From the NCBI GenBank assembly GCA_034506175.1, contig JAPDQB010000001.1, forward strand, positions 62,001 through 126,000: 64,000 nt of DNA, given 5' to 3'. Under the pieces are notes generated by a model. That model was not told where the DNA came from and did not search any database. It worked only from the letters and a program-made list of their open reading frames with translations. Source of the DNA: a candidate division KSB1 bacterium. GTDB lineage: Bacteria > Zhuqueibacterota > Zhuqueibacteria > Zhuqueibacterales > Zhuqueibacteraceae. Below are positions 50,766 through 60,383 of the stretch, piece by piece; the first letter of the stretch is position 1, and each line of letters begins with the position of its first letter. Position numbers and translations under genes: made by a program.

Positions 50766-51132
50766 GTGAACGGCTTTTTTGCAAATAAATTGACGAGTGT
50801 AAAATTACAAATAAACCGGCATTATGGCAAGCGCGGCAAAGCGAATTTTTTGTTGAAATAACCCCAAAATCAACTTATCATGTCGCATGGGTGACTTGGA
50901 ATGAATTTAAACAGCATGGAGTTTTTCGAATGGATACTGCCATTCACGATGCTCCTAATTTAACTGCTCGTTGCGCTCGAGGCCGCAAGCGTACAACCAA
51001 GCGATTCAACAGGACTTTTGAGGAAGGATTCCAGAGCGATTAGTGCAATACGCCATCCTCGAGGAATTACAACACGGCGACGCAGTAAGCGCATCACGGC
51101 GCAACGCCAACAGAGTTTGATTGATGAGCTTT
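50766..51132. other. Intergenic region without a recognised gene
   Basis: 366 bp between the start of the DUF5916 gene and the end of the permease gene. The first 120 bp are AT-rich and may hold the DUF5916 promoter. Beyond 50950 the three forward frames hold only short stretches with no recognisable domain; I see no tRNA or repeat of the families noted elsewhere. Confidence 0.4.
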
Positions 51133-52521
51133 TCATTTCTTCAACAACCTCACCACCCCATAAACCACCGGCCCTGAAAGCAATGTCAACGCGCCGATGA
51201 GAAACTGGCGCTGGCTGAATTCACCCTCTTCAAAAACCGTGCTTCCCATCGCCACCAGCGCGATCACACACGTGGGCAGCATCGCGAGAAACAACCCGGC
51301 TTGGCCAAACGGAATTTTAAATGGCCGCGGCATCGCCGCGTGCGTGCGCCGCATCATCCAAACATTGGCATACAGCAAAATATAGCTCGACATGAGAAAC
51401 CATGAGTAAATAATCGTGAGCTGGGTGAAATCAAAAAGCGCCAGCGCGCTGTAGGTGATGCTGCCCCAGAATAACGACTGCACCGGCGTGCCGTATTTCG
51501 GATGAAGTTTGGACAAAAAGCGCGGCAGAAAGCCGTCTTCTGCCAGCGTCAGCGGATAGCGCGACGCCGCGAGCATGGTGACGTTGAGCAGCAAAGCGTT
51601 GCTGCACAGCGCGCCGAACGTCATCGCATGGCCGAGCCAGGCGCCGCCGATTAGGGTGGCGGCTGGGGAAAAATACGCCCCAGCCCACTCCTGCCAATTA
51701 CCCAGCGCCGCCAAACCGGCGACGGTGGGCAAAACATAGCTGAGCATCGCCAAGGTTACCGCAAAGAACAGGGCGGGGGGGAAGACACGTTGCGGCTTCT
51801 CAACTTCTTCCGCGGCAGCGGAAAGTTTATCATAACCGGAATAAAGCCAGATCGCGATCACCAGTGCGCTGCCGAAGCTGTTGACAAAATTTTTTCCCGG
51901 GGCGTGGAACGGCGCAAAAGGATTGTGCTGCCAGCTCGCGACGCCGAGCACGAGCATGATCGCAAACGGAATCAACAGAATTATGCTAAGCAAAATGGCG
52001 GAGTTGCCGACGACTTGAATGCCGCGAAGATTCAGAACGTGCATGAACCAGATGAGCGCCAAACAAATCAGCCAATGCATGCTGGCTTTTGCCAATAAAT
52101 TTTGCAGCACAGCCGGCAGCGGCCAGTTAGGCACCAGCGCCGCGAGATGATACGCTCTGATCGCCGGCAGCCAGTATTCGACATAATTTGCGAAGAGCAC
52201 GGCGAAGATGCCGTTGGTGACGACGCCGGTCATCCACGCCCACCATCCGGCTTGAAATCCCCAAAAATCGCCGAACGCCCGGCGCGCCCAGCGATATTGC
52301 CCGCCTTCCACCGGCATCATGGTGGTCAGCTCGCCGACGGCAAATGAAATTGGAATGCTGAATAAAAAAGGAACGATGAGCAGGGTGAGAATGGCAATGC
52401 CGGGGCCGGCGCTCGAAATCATGTCTTCCAAACCGAATGCGCCGGCACACACGGCGCCGTAGATCATAAAGGCGAGTTGTAAAAAATTGGCTTTTTTGAT
52501 GGGGCGAGTGGATGACATCAA
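51133..52521 (-). CDS. APC-superfamily amino-acid/polyamine permease
   Basis: A 462-aa transporter with about 12 membrane segments. The opening LQLAFMIYGAVCAGAFGLED is the APC pattern (GxG-type unwound TM1), and VEGGQYRWARRAFGDFWGFQ plus SGYDKLSAAAEEVEKPQRVF are typical of amino-acid permeases. It lies 50 bp downstream of the amine oxidase gene, same strand, so the two may form an amine uptake and oxidation unit. Start could be Met 1 or Met 2. Confidence 0.85.
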   Translation of the reverse strand: MMSSTRPIKKANFLQLAFMIYGAVCAGAFGLEDMISSAGPGIAILTLLIVPFLFSIPISFAVGELTTMMPVEGGQYRWARRAFGDFWGFQAGWWAWMTGVVTNGIFAVLFANYVEYWLPAIRAYHLAALVPNWPLPAVLQNLLAKASMHWLICLALIWFMHVLNLRGIQVVGNSAILLSIILLIPFAIMLVLGVASWQHNPFAPFHAPGKNFVNSFGSALVIAIWLYSGYDKLSAAAEEVEKPQRVFPPALFFAVTLAMLSYVLPTVAGLAALGNWQEWAGAYFSPAATLIGGAWLGHAMTFGALCSNALLLNVTMLAASRYPLTLAEDGFLPRFLSKLHPKYGTPVQSLFWGSITYSALALFDFTQLTIIYSWFLMSSYILLYANVWMMRRTHAAMPRPFKIPFGQAGLFLAMLPTCVIALVAMGSTVFEEGEFSQRQFLIGALTLLSGPVVYGVVRLLKK

Positions 52522-52571
52522 AGCTCCGCGGTGAGAAAATTGGGTTGTTGGATCTGTGGTTCACTCCATTT

Positions 52572-53996
52572 TTATGCGGCTTCATGAACTTCTCGTGCGA
52601 CGCGATGGCCGGACTCCACCGCGCCGTTCATGTATCCCTGCCAGCCGGCGGTGTGCTCGCCGGCGAAATGAATGCGGCCCTCGGGCTTGGCGATCATCGG
52701 ACGCACTGTCGTGATCTCGCCCGGCCGAAAATAAGCATACGTGCCGCCGGCCCACGGATCTTCCTGCCACCATTTCACGCAGCCGCCTTCAAAATAGTGC
52801 GAGGCTTGCGGATGAATCTCATTGACTTTCGTCAGAATTTTTTCGAGACGTTGCTCTGCCGGTGTGCTCGCCACTTGCATTCCGCTTTTGTCGGGAAGGT
52901 AAGCCATGAGCAAACCGCGCGGCCCGGGTTGGCCGCCGGAGGCTTCGTAGACGGAGCCGATCATGCCTTGCAAACTTTTTCTCGGCTCATCCGTTTGTTT
53001 ATTCCAAAACCGTTCACGAAATTGCAGCGGTGCCTTGAGAATTTGGCCATATCCCAGAGTGGCAATGGCCTTCATCTTTTCCGCTGAGAGCGCCGGTGTG
53101 ATCTCGATTTTGCGCACGCAGGTAAATGGCGCGGCAATCACCACATGCTCGCCAGCGATCGTTTGCGGCGCGCCATTTTCCAGAAATGTGATGCGCACGC
53201 CGGCAGTGTCGTGCGCGATTTTGACAACCGGACGGGAATAATAAATGCGCTCGCGCAATTGCGTGGCCAGCGCTTGCGGCACTTGATCGTTGCCGCCGGC
53301 GATGCGGAAACTGGCACGGCTTTCCGGCAACGCATATTCGTTGAGGAGGTGCAGCGCCGAAATGCTTTCAATGTTAATCGCCATCAAAGCCGAGATTGAT
53401 CTTTGCATTTGCTCGATCATCTCTGGCGGCGCCTCGAGTTGTTTTAAAAATTCAGCAAACGAGATTTTATCCAGCTCGGCATGAGAAGGTGTTTGATGCT
53501 CGAAGGGATCGATGCGCTTCACGGTTTGCTCGAGGCGCTCGTGGATTTTGCGGCTGCGCGGCGAAAATCGCAAGCCCTCGTCTTCGGTATCGACGAACCG
53601 GCCGCGATAAAGCGAAAGCCCGAACTCTTCGATATACCGCAGCAAATAATCATGATTGTGCTCGACCCATTCGCCGCCGCATTCGGCGTAAAGCCCGTCG
53701 GCAAATTCGCGCACCGTGAAAACGCGGCCGCCGGCGCGGTTGCGGGCTTCGAGGATCGTCACCTCATGCCCGGCTTTCGTCAGCTCGTACGCCGCAGTGA
53801 GGCCGGCCAAACCCGCGCCGATGACGAGAATCTTTTTGGGGTGATCGGTTTTTTGCCGCGAAAAGAAACGCGTCGTTCCGGTTTGCGTCGCCAAAGCCGA
53901 GCGCAGCGGAACAGCCGCCAGCGCGAGCGAAAGCGTTTTGAGAAAATCACGGCGTGTCCAGTTTACCGGCGCATCATAAGACCAGCGGCGCATCAT
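52572..53996 (-). CDS. FAD-dependent amine oxidase with Tat-type signal
   Basis: A 474-aa flavin monoamine oxidase. A twin-arginine leader (TRRDFLKTLSLALAAVPLRS) precedes the FAD motif KILVIGAGLAGLTAAYELTK, then EARNRAGGRVFTV and near the C-terminus RIHFAGEHTAGWQGYMNGAV. So it is exported folded with its cofactor. It probably deaminates amines or amino acids in the periplasm. The substrate is open. Confidence 0.86.
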   Translation of the reverse strand: MMRRWSYDAPVNWTRRDFLKTLSLALAAVPLRSALATQTGTTRFFSRQKTDHPKKILVIGAGLAGLTAAYELTKAGHEVTILEARNRAGGRVFTVREFADGLYAECGGEWVEHNHDYLLRYIEEFGLSLYRGRFVDTEDEGLRFSPRSRKIHERLEQTVKRIDPFEHQTPSHAELDKISFAEFLKQLEAPPEMIEQMQRSISALMAINIESISALHLLNEYALPESRASFRIAGGNDQVPQALATQLRERIYYSRPVVKIAHDTAGVRITFLENGAPQTIAGEHVVIAAPFTCVRKIEITPALSAEKMKAIATLGYGQILKAPLQFRERFWNKQTDEPRKSLQGMIGSVYEASGGQPGPRGLLMAYLPDKSGMQVASTPAEQRLEKILTKVNEIHPQASHYFEGGCVKWWQEDPWAGGTYAYFRPGEITTVRPMIAKPEGRIHFAGEHTAGWQGYMNGAVESGHRVAREVHEAA

Positions 53997-54011
53997 TTTA
54001 TCCTTCTTCGT

Positions 54012-54713
54012 TTATTGGTAATTCGCGCCCGGATAAAGCAGATTCAGCGCGAAGAGAAAGACCGGCCGGAAAACGACGTCGAAAATTTTCCACGCCGCCA
54101 ACAAGCCGATGAGCGAAAAAGCTTGGTTGTGGCTCAGCTCGGCAAATTTCAGCGCGGCCTTTTCGCTGAGAAAAAGGCCGGCGACGGTGTTGCCGTCGAG
54201 CGGCGGAACCGGCAGCAAATTGAAAGTGGCCAGCAAAAGATTGAGCGAAAACAAAATGCTGAAGAAAGTGGCGAGCGCGTGCGGCAGGCCTTGGGCATTG
54301 GGCGCAACGACGTTCGTGAAATTGATCGCCTCGGGCCGGTGAAAGAAATCAGCGCCGATGCCGATCCAAATCGCCAGCGCAGCGAGAATAACTAAAACGA
54401 AATTGGCAATCGGCCCGGCCAGTGCCATCCACGCGGCGCGGCGCGGGTAGCGTTGCTGCCAGCTCGGATCGTACGGCGCGCTGGCCCAGCCGATCATCCA
54501 GCCGCTCAACAGAAAAGATAAAATCGGCACTACGATCGTGCCAAACGGCTCGCGCCGCATGTGGGGCATCGGATTCAGCGTGACCTGGCCGGCATGAAAA
54601 GCGGTCAGATCGCCGCCCCATTTCGCCGCCAGCGCATGCGCGGCTTCGTGACAGGTGAGCGAAAGCAAAAAGACGACGTACCACATCGGCCCCATTACTA
54701 AATTTTCAGGCAT
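54012..54713 (-). CDS. Site-2-type M50 metalloprotease
   Basis: A 233-aa integral membrane protease. The zinc motif is in SLTCHEAAHALAAKWGG (HExxH), and the second ligand Asp in FNLLPVPPLDGNTVAG. About four to six membrane helices. No PDZ domain, so it belongs to the compact FtsH-independent group rather than to RseP. It may cut membrane-bound regulators such as anti-sigma factors. The ATG at 54713 has GGAGTG just upstream; a start at 54749 is less likely. Confidence 0.86.
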   Translation of the reverse strand: MPENLVMGPMWYVVFLLSLTCHEAAHALAAKWGGDLTAFHAGQVTLNPMPHMRREPFGTIVVPILSFLLSGWMIGWASAPYDPSWQQRYPRRAAWMALAGPIANFVLVILAALAIWIGIGADFFHRPEAINFTNVVAPNAQGLPHALATFFSILFSLNLLLATFNLLPVPPLDGNTVAGLFLSEKAALKFAELSHNQAFSLIGLLAAWKIFDVVFRPVFLFALNLLYPGANYQ

Positions 54714-54810
54714 GGGTGCACTCCAATTGAGAAGCATTGCAAAACGCAAAAAAATTTCACGTCAACACGCGAAGTTAGCGCCAGGGTTTTCTTTGCGCAC
54801 GCTTTTGTTT

Positions 54811-56298
54811 TTAGGCAGCAAGCAGCGCCTCGACTTCTTCTTTGATGCAAAAAATTTTTTTATGATCGAACTTGAACGTTTTGTGCTCGTAATCGCCGTT
54901 CGGCAGGCGGTCGTATTGGCTTTGATAAAACGCCTTGTTGGCCGTGAGGTGTTTCAAGGCGGCAACCAGGGCGTCGACATCTTTTTGCGTGCTGTAAATG
55001 CCGAAGCTGGCGCGCACCATGCCGCGATGCAATTCCGCGAGCTGCGCCAGTTCTTCGTCGGTCAAGCGGTCGGCTTCCTCCTCCAGACTCATCGACACCA
55101 TCTCGCGCACGTACGGATGCGCGCAAAAACATTCGTTGCGCACGGAAATGTTGAAATAGTCGTTCAGCGCCGCCGCCGTCAAGCCGTGATCCATGTTTTT
55201 CAGATTGAATGAAATCGCGCCGGAGCGCCGGCACTGGCGACAATCGGTTTCGCCGTAAATGATGAGATCATCGACGCCGCTGAGTTTTTCGATGGCATAT
55301 TCGATGAGCTTGCATTCTTCTTCAGCGATGAAATCCATGCCGATTTTATGCAGCGCGTATAGCGCCGCCGCCAGGCCGATCGCGCCGCAGATGTTCGGCG
55401 TGCCGGCCTCTTCGCGATCCGGAAATTTTTGTGATTGCGTGTAGCGATTGAGATAAACCTGCTCGACCATGCCGCCACCGACTTCCTGCGGCTCCAGGCC
55501 GGCGAACAATTCTTTGCGCGTGATCACCGCCCCGGGCGAGCCGGGCGCGTAAATTTTGTGTCCGGAAAAAACCAGCACGTCGAGATCGCGGGAGGGATTG
55601 CCGTGGCCGCTCATCTGAATCGGCACGTGCGCCGCCATTTGCGCCGCGTCGACGACAATCAGCGCGCCATGTTGATGCGCCATCTCGGCAATCTCGTAAA
55701 TCGGATTGATGATGCCGGTCACGTTCGAAACGCCGGTGATCGCCACATAATTCACTTTGCCGGCATGCTGGCGCAACGTTTGTTCCAACCGCTGGACGTT
55801 GACGCAGCCCAGCGAATGCGCGGCCATCGCCGCCGGAATATGCACGACTTCACGAAAATGTTTGCGATGGGGCAGATCGTTGGAGTGATGTTCCATGATG
55901 GAAGTAATGACGACATCGCGGTCCGGGCGTTTCTCGCGCAGCGTGCGCGCCACCCGATTCATCCCGGCCGTGGTGCCGCTGCCCACGAAAAAGGCGGTGT
56001 AAATTTCCGGATTGGCGCGCACAAATTCCAACACCATCTCGTGCGCCCACTGATATTCCCGTGTTGAAATTTTGGCGCCGAAATGCAGCAAACTGTGGGT
56101 ATTGGAATAATAAGGCTGGAATTTATCCAACACTTTTTGAACCACTTGCAAACGCAACGTGCTGGCTGTGCTGTCGAGATAGATCCGCCGGCTGCGTTCG
56201 CCGGTCGCCAAAGTGTATTGTGTATCAAGGCCGATCACTTCGCTCGCCAGTTTTTGCAGCAGCGCTGGCCGGGAACCGGAAGCGTTGGAATTTGTCAT
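54811..56298 (-). CDS. Class V aminotransferase (cysteine desulfurase-like)
   Basis: A 495-aa PLP protein of the SufS/NifS clan. IYLDSTASTLRLQVVQKVLD opens the fold; ITSIMEHHSNDLP has the PLP-stacking His; VVDAAQMAAH binds the cofactor nitrogen; FSGHKIYAPGSPG carries the Schiff-base Lys. The C-terminal domain has RNECFCAHPYVRE, which may hold the catalytic Cys. It is longer than SufS because of a C-terminal tail and an insert, so it may be another class V enzyme. GGAGGAGG precedes the ATG, a very strong site. No Suf or Isc genes nearby. Confidence 0.83.
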   Translation of the reverse strand: MTNSNASGSRPALLQKLASEVIGLDTQYTLATGERSRRIYLDSTASTLRLQVVQKVLDKFQPYYSNTHSLLHFGAKISTREYQWAHEMVLEFVRANPEIYTAFFVGSGTTAGMNRVARTLREKRPDRDVVITSIMEHHSNDLPHRKHFREVVHIPAAMAAHSLGCVNVQRLEQTLRQHAGKVNYVAITGVSNVTGIINPIYEIAEMAHQHGALIVVDAAQMAAHVPIQMSGHGNPSRDLDVLVFSGHKIYAPGSPGAVITRKELFAGLEPQEVGGGMVEQVYLNRYTQSQKFPDREEAGTPNICGAIGLAAALYALHKIGMDFIAEEECKLIEYAIEKLSGVDDLIIYGETDCRQCRRSGAISFNLKNMDHGLTAAALNDYFNISVRNECFCAHPYVREMVSMSLEEEADRLTDEELAQLAELHRGMVRASFGIYSTQKDVDALVAALKHLTANKAFYQSQYDRLPNGDYEHKTFKFDHKKIFCIKEEVEALLAA

Positions 56299-56352
56299 GC
56301 TTACCTCCTCCGTTGCAGTCTCACAGCCTAAAAATCTACAACAAGGCCATCT

Positions 56353-56952
56353 CTACTCCGTGCACTCTTCACCGCTGGAAAAAAGCTGCGGCACTTCGAC
56401 GCATTGATCGTACTTGACTGTGGCTTTGATCACGAGATGCAGATCGACCAACACGCGTTGGCCGGGTGGATTGGAATCGCCGGTCACTTCGATAAAAAAG
56501 GAACCGGTGTCCAAGTTTTTGACGTAGCCCTCGAGCTTGCCGCGCAATTCGCTGATGCCGTCGGCAATCAACGAATTGAGGCCAACGAATGGCGCGTTGA
56601 CGCCCACCAGAACGACGGGAAAATCTTTGAACATCTGCTTCTGTCTCTGCTGGCCCACATCCAAAATCGTCCCACTCACCGACAGACGAGAGGCCTGATT
56701 GCCGGATTTGACCTCGACCCGCAGTGACAAACTCTCAATATCGAGTTGGGTGATGCGAGCATCTTCTGGAATATCGAGCTGGCTCCGAACCAAAGAACTG
56801 CTTATTTGAATGGATTTTTTAAAAGCGCCCGTCTGATCAACATTAAACACCGGGGTCTGATTGATTGTCGCGATGAAATGAAACAGTCGCTTTTCACAAC
56901 CGGTGAGCAGAAGCACAGCCAGCAACGGCAGGCACATGATTTTCTTTTTCAT
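56353..56952 (-). CDS. Lipoprotein of unknown function
   Basis: A 199-aa lipoprotein: MKKKIMCLPLLAVLLLTGC (Cys 19). Its body is beta-rich (FNVDQTGAFKKSIQISSSLV, ITQLDIESLSLRVEV, FFIEVTGDSNPPGQRVLVDL) in the manner of a start-of-barrel or DUF domain. I do not recognise it. It starts 22 bp after the stop of the DUF6588-like gene, so they form an operon; the ATG at 56952 has GGAGAA upstream. Confidence 0.65.
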   Translation of the reverse strand: MKKKIMCLPLLAVLLLTGCEKRLFHFIATINQTPVFNVDQTGAFKKSIQISSSLVRSQLDIPEDARITQLDIESLSLRVEVKSGNQASRLSVSGTILDVGQQRQKQMFKDFPVVLVGVNAPFVGLNSLIADGISELRGKLEGYVKNLDTGSFFIEVTGDSNPPGQRVLVDLHLVIKATVKYDQCVEVPQLFSSGEECTE

Positions 56953-56974
56953 GATTTTCTCCGTTGAAAAATTT

Positions 56975-57865
56975 TCAAAAGCCGAACCCCAGGCCGGCGG
57001 CAACCACATTCTGTGAGCCGAAATTGTAGTCGGCGTGGAGTTTGAGCACGAGAAGATTGAGCGCCACTCCGGCGGTGAAGCGAACCGAATTTTCCGCCTC
57101 GAGATCAAAAGCAATCCTCTCCGTGCCGGCGCCCGATTCATAATCATAGGCAATGTCGAGCGTGGCGGATTCGTAGCCGACGCCGCCGTACAGCGTCAAA
57201 ATGCTGCGGGACAGGCTGGCCTGCACGCCGAAGTGTTTGGTGTTGGCCTCGACGATGTCGCCGATCTCGAATTTTTGGATGAAAAAACCGGCCGCCACGT
57301 CGAGGGGAAAATCTTTAAAATATTGGCTGAGGCTGTGCCGGCCGCCGAAACCGAAAAGCTTGACTTCGCCGATGTTGTCATCGATTTTTGCCTTGACATG
57401 GCGAACCGTGGCTTCCGTGCCCAGAATCGACCCGATGGTCACCTGCGGCACGGCCAGTGGAAGTTTGTCAATATCGAGGCCGCCAGGAAAATTGAACACC
57501 GTGCCGCCGGTGCCGGTCACCGACGCGCCCCGGCCACTGCCGAAAATCGTCGGGGCTTGCGCCGTCTGCGCCGGGCTGAAGGGAGCTTCGGTTTTGGCAG
57601 TGAAGGTTTTTTGATCTTCTGCAATCAGCGCCGTCATTGCCTCGACGCCGATGTAAATGTGAAATCCGAATGTGCTGATACGCGCGCCGCGATAAAGCCC
57701 GCTGTTGAGATTGGCCCCAAACGCATCGGCCAGCGGCTGCATGTAGCCAGCGCCGTTTATCGAGGTGTATTTGGAAACATAATCCTTGAGTTCCTGCGCC
57801 GGCGCAACGTTGAGCCACGCCGCCCAGCAGCCTATTCCGATGATCAATTTGGTTTTTCGTTTCAT
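56975..57865 (-). CDS. DUF6588-like outer-membrane protein
   Basis: A 296-aa barrel protein: signal MKRKTKLIIGIGCWAAWLNV, then LKDYVSKYTSINGAGYMQPL and ADAFGANLNSGLYRGARI, a start typical of DUF6588 proteins in FCB bacteria. Amphipathic strands follow, with FGFGGRHSLSQYFKDFPLDV in the middle and a terminal VVAAGLGFGF. It should be inserted by BamA. GGAGGACAAG precedes the ATG. Shares an operon with the lipoprotein behind it. Confidence 0.8.
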   Translation of the reverse strand: MKRKTKLIIGIGCWAAWLNVAPAQELKDYVSKYTSINGAGYMQPLADAFGANLNSGLYRGARISTFGFHIYIGVEAMTALIAEDQKTFTAKTEAPFSPAQTAQAPTIFGSGRGASVTGTGGTVFNFPGGLDIDKLPLAVPQVTIGSILGTEATVRHVKAKIDDNIGEVKLFGFGGRHSLSQYFKDFPLDVAAGFFIQKFEIGDIVEANTKHFGVQASLSRSILTLYGGVGYESATLDIAYDYESGAGTERIAFDLEAENSVRFTAGVALNLLVLKLHADYNFGSQNVVAAGLGFGF

Positions 57866-58225
57866 CTTGTCCTCCGATCATGTAAAAACTCGAGGCGGCA
57901 CCTGTAACAAAAAAATCGGCCTTCTGAAATCGTCTGCATAATTTATGCAAGCAAAAAGACAATTGCAACTGAAGATTGCGGTGATATAATGATCATAAAC
58001 TTGCAACAAAAAGACAACCCTGCTGGCGCAACTGCAATAAAAGAAGCTTTGGAGACAACTCCAATTGTCGTTGCTCACAGAAAGGGAACTGCCACAGAAA
58101 AAAACACACAGATTTCTTTTCCATAAAATTGACCCGGTGATCGCGTTTTCCTGTTTTGTCTCTTTGAACCCAAAACCTCATCGGTACTTTACCCTGCTTT
58201 TGTTACGCCAACGGGATGACCGCCT
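57866..58225. other. Intergenic region with partial repeat
   Basis: About 360 bp, AT-rich, with no gene I can support. It holds a partial copy of the 125-bp hairpin element at 58074-58104 and must include the promoter of the DUF6588-like gene on the minus strand. Confidence 0.45.
58074..58104. repeat. Partial copy of the hairpin element
   Basis: CTCACAGAAAGGGAACTGCC then ACAGAAAAAAA resembles the left arm and loop start of the elements at 19716 and 39774; the right arm is missing. Confidence 0.5.
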
Positions 58226-58686
58226 GTCTTGACGCGAAGCACATTAAAATTTTTGATTATATCAAATTCATCATGGCCTTGCGGGAAAAAATTCGTGCCA
58301 ACGCCGAAGCGCCGGCGAAAGCACATGGCTCGGACTGTGCTATTTGCGCGTCACGACCTGGGCGCTGTTTCAATTGCAATTTTACTTCAACGGGCATTCA
58401 CTCCTGGCCGCAGGCCGCCAACGTCGAGAAATTGCTTTTGCACGGCTGGGCCATGCCTTTCTCAATATTGCCGATTTTGACCGCGCCAAAAGGGTTCAAC
58501 CTTCCGGCCGAAGAGGATGCCAACCTGTTGCGCTTGCTGCTGCGCGGAGAATTCACGATCAGCGGTTTCAGCGCCCGCAATTTACGCCCTTTGTTGGCTG
58601 ACAAATCCCCTGGGCAAATCAGCCGGATTATCAAAAAACTCAAAGAACTGTTTGCTATTCCCCAACTGGCTAACACCGTTGCATAA
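58226..58686 (+). pseudogene. Decayed copy of a widespread mobile-type ORF family
   Basis: The frame from 58226 encodes KIFDYIKFIMALREKIRANA. After 58325 coding moves to another frame with CYLRVTTWALFQLQFYFNGH then SLLAA and FLNIADFDRAKRV. From about 58505 it returns to the first frame with LLRLLLRGEFTISGFSARNL and RPLLADKSPGQISRIIKKLK. Intact members carry the string LCYLRVPTW...RLQFYFNGHN and, far downstream, LLRGEFxxxGFxNxxLR, with several hundred residues in between. Frameshifts and at least two internal deletions have left about a third. Not functional. Confidence 0.65.
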
Positions 58687-58806
58687 GCCAGCACATTAGC
58701 CCCAAAATCTTTGCTTTTTTTTGGCAGGGATTCAACTTCCAAAAGATTAATGCGTTCTCCAACTTAGACAAAAAAATTAATCTGTATTTTTAAAATCAGG
58801 GCCACT

Positions 58807-59967
58807 TCAACGGCAATAATCAACTGTTGTTTCCGCCAGAATCTGCGCCAAATCGACGAGTGATTGCAAATCCACCCATTCTTCATCTGCGTGCGCGCCG
58901 GCACCGATGGGGCCAATCACCACGGTTTCGACGCCAGCCGCGGCCAGCAACGCCGAGTCCATCCAGAAAGTTTGGCCGATGTGGCGCGGGGCGATGCCGC
59001 GCACACGCATTGTGGCTTTTTCCACCGCGCGAACGATCTCGGCGCTCTCCGCAACTTCAAAAGGCTCGCGTGTGCAAAAAGCCCTCACCGATGCTTTGAA
59101 GGTCGGATCGGCTGCGGCCAACCGATCAACAATTTTTTGTATCTCACTCACAACCAATGCTTCCGTTTCGCCGGGAATCGTGCGTCGCTCGATTTTTAAC
59201 TTGCAGCTCGCCGCATACGTGCTCAGCCCGGAACCGCCGCTGATGAGCGCGGCATGAAGCGACGGCGGCCCGACCAGCGGATGCGGCGGACGTGCCCGCA
59301 ACTCTTTTTCCAATTTATCCAACTCCGCGAGAAAACGCCCCATCATCATATTGGCATCCACGCCTTCGTCGAAGCGGCTGCCGTGCGCGGCGCGACCGAA
59401 TGTTTCCACTTCCAGCCAGACAAAACCCTTGTGGCTGCGGCAAAGATTCATTTCCGTCGCTTCGGCGACGATGGCGCCATCAACTTTGTTGCGTGAAATC
59501 ACGTCGGCAGTTCCGAGGCTAAAATATTCTTCATCCGCGACGGCGGCCAACAGGACTTCGCCGCTGAATGAAGTCTTGGCTTCGACAAGCGCTTTCATGG
59601 CCGCCATGCACGCGGCGAGGCTTCCCTTCATGTCATACGCGCCGCGGCCGTACATTCGGCCGTTGCGAATGGCTGCGGAAAATGGCTCGACCATGCCTTC
59701 GATGCCGACCGTGTCGATATGCCCATTCAGCATCAGGGAGCGTCCCCCTCCTTTCCCTTGCAACCGGCCAACCACACTCACGCGGCCCGGCGCTGGTTCA
59801 TGCATCGTCACTTCGAGATTGAGGCGGCGCAAAGCTTCCGCCATATAAATCGCAATCTCCGCTTCGCCGCGGCCTTCGGGCACGAGTTGCGGGTTGATGG
59901 AATTGATGCGGATGAGATCTGCCAGCGTTTTGATGAGGTATTCTCGATCAATCGTGAGAGAAAACAC
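58807..59967 (-). CDS. ArgE/DapE/ACY1-family M20 deacylase
   Basis: A 386-aa zinc deacylase. Motifs: MLNGHIDTVG (His, Asp), RGAYDMKGSLAA (bridging Asp), AAVADEEYFSLGT (catalytic Glu pair), AEATEMNL and near the end GAGAHADEEWVD (His). Lacks a signal peptide. Could remove acyl groups from acetylornithine, succinyl-diaminopimelate or acylated amino acids; no Arg or Lys gene adjoins. Complete and of normal length. Confidence 0.85.
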   Translation of the reverse strand: MFSLTIDREYLIKTLADLIRINSINPQLVPEGRGEAEIAIYMAEALRRLNLEVTMHEPAPGRVSVVGRLQGKGGGRSLMLNGHIDTVGIEGMVEPFSAAIRNGRMYGRGAYDMKGSLAACMAAMKALVEAKTSFSGEVLLAAVADEEYFSLGTADVISRNKVDGAIVAEATEMNLCRSHKGFVWLEVETFGRAAHGSRFDEGVDANMMMGRFLAELDKLEKELRARPPHPLVGPPSLHAALISGGSGLSTYAASCKLKIERRTIPGETEALVVSEIQKIVDRLAAADPTFKASVRAFCTREPFEVAESAEIVRAVEKATMRVRGIAPRHIGQTFWMDSALLAAAGVETVVIGPIGAGAHADEEWVDLQSLVDLAQILAETTVDYCR

Positions 59968-60077
59968 AGCTCCCTCCTATGCCTGCAATTGCTTGATGAT
60001 CGGCGTGCGCATAAAGTTTGCAGTGCGCTGGCCTGTTCTCAAAAATTGCTTCAGCGCCTGAAGGCGCCACGACGAAA

Positions 60078-60383
60078 CTATTCCCAGCGAAACGTCTTTG
60101 CCGAGACGATGACCCCCATCACCAGCATGGCGGCGAGAATGCCAACTTCGGTCAAATGCTGGTTCCAGCTTTCGCCGATCCACAATCCACGCAGCAGAGA
60201 CACGACGTGGGTCAGCGGCAGCGCCTCGGCATAGCGCCGGATGGTTACTGGCATCACCTCGCGCGGGATGGCGGCGCCAGAGAGAAAGAGCATTGGATAA
60301 AACAACACCATCGCCACCACCTGGGCGGTGCGCGCCGTCGGCATGAAACCGGCGATGACAAAACCGAGCGCCAAAAAACTCAA
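60078..60383 (-). pseudogene. C-terminal remnant of ABC-2 type permease
   Basis: 101 residues: SFLALGFVIAGFMPTARTAQ, VVAMVLFYPMLFLSGAAIPR, PLTHVVSLLRGLWIGESWNQ and TEVGILAAMLVMGVIVSAKTFRWE. This is the second half of a DrrB-type permease (usual length about 250). The N-terminal membrane helices are missing and the frame begins at a TTG that overlaps the stop of the ATPase gene. Unable to make a channel alone. Confidence 0.75.

Noticed and set aside
53481..54395. Plus-strand frame of 304 codons
   Set aside because: Antisense of amine oxidase and M50 protease genes; Arg/Gln-rich shadow.
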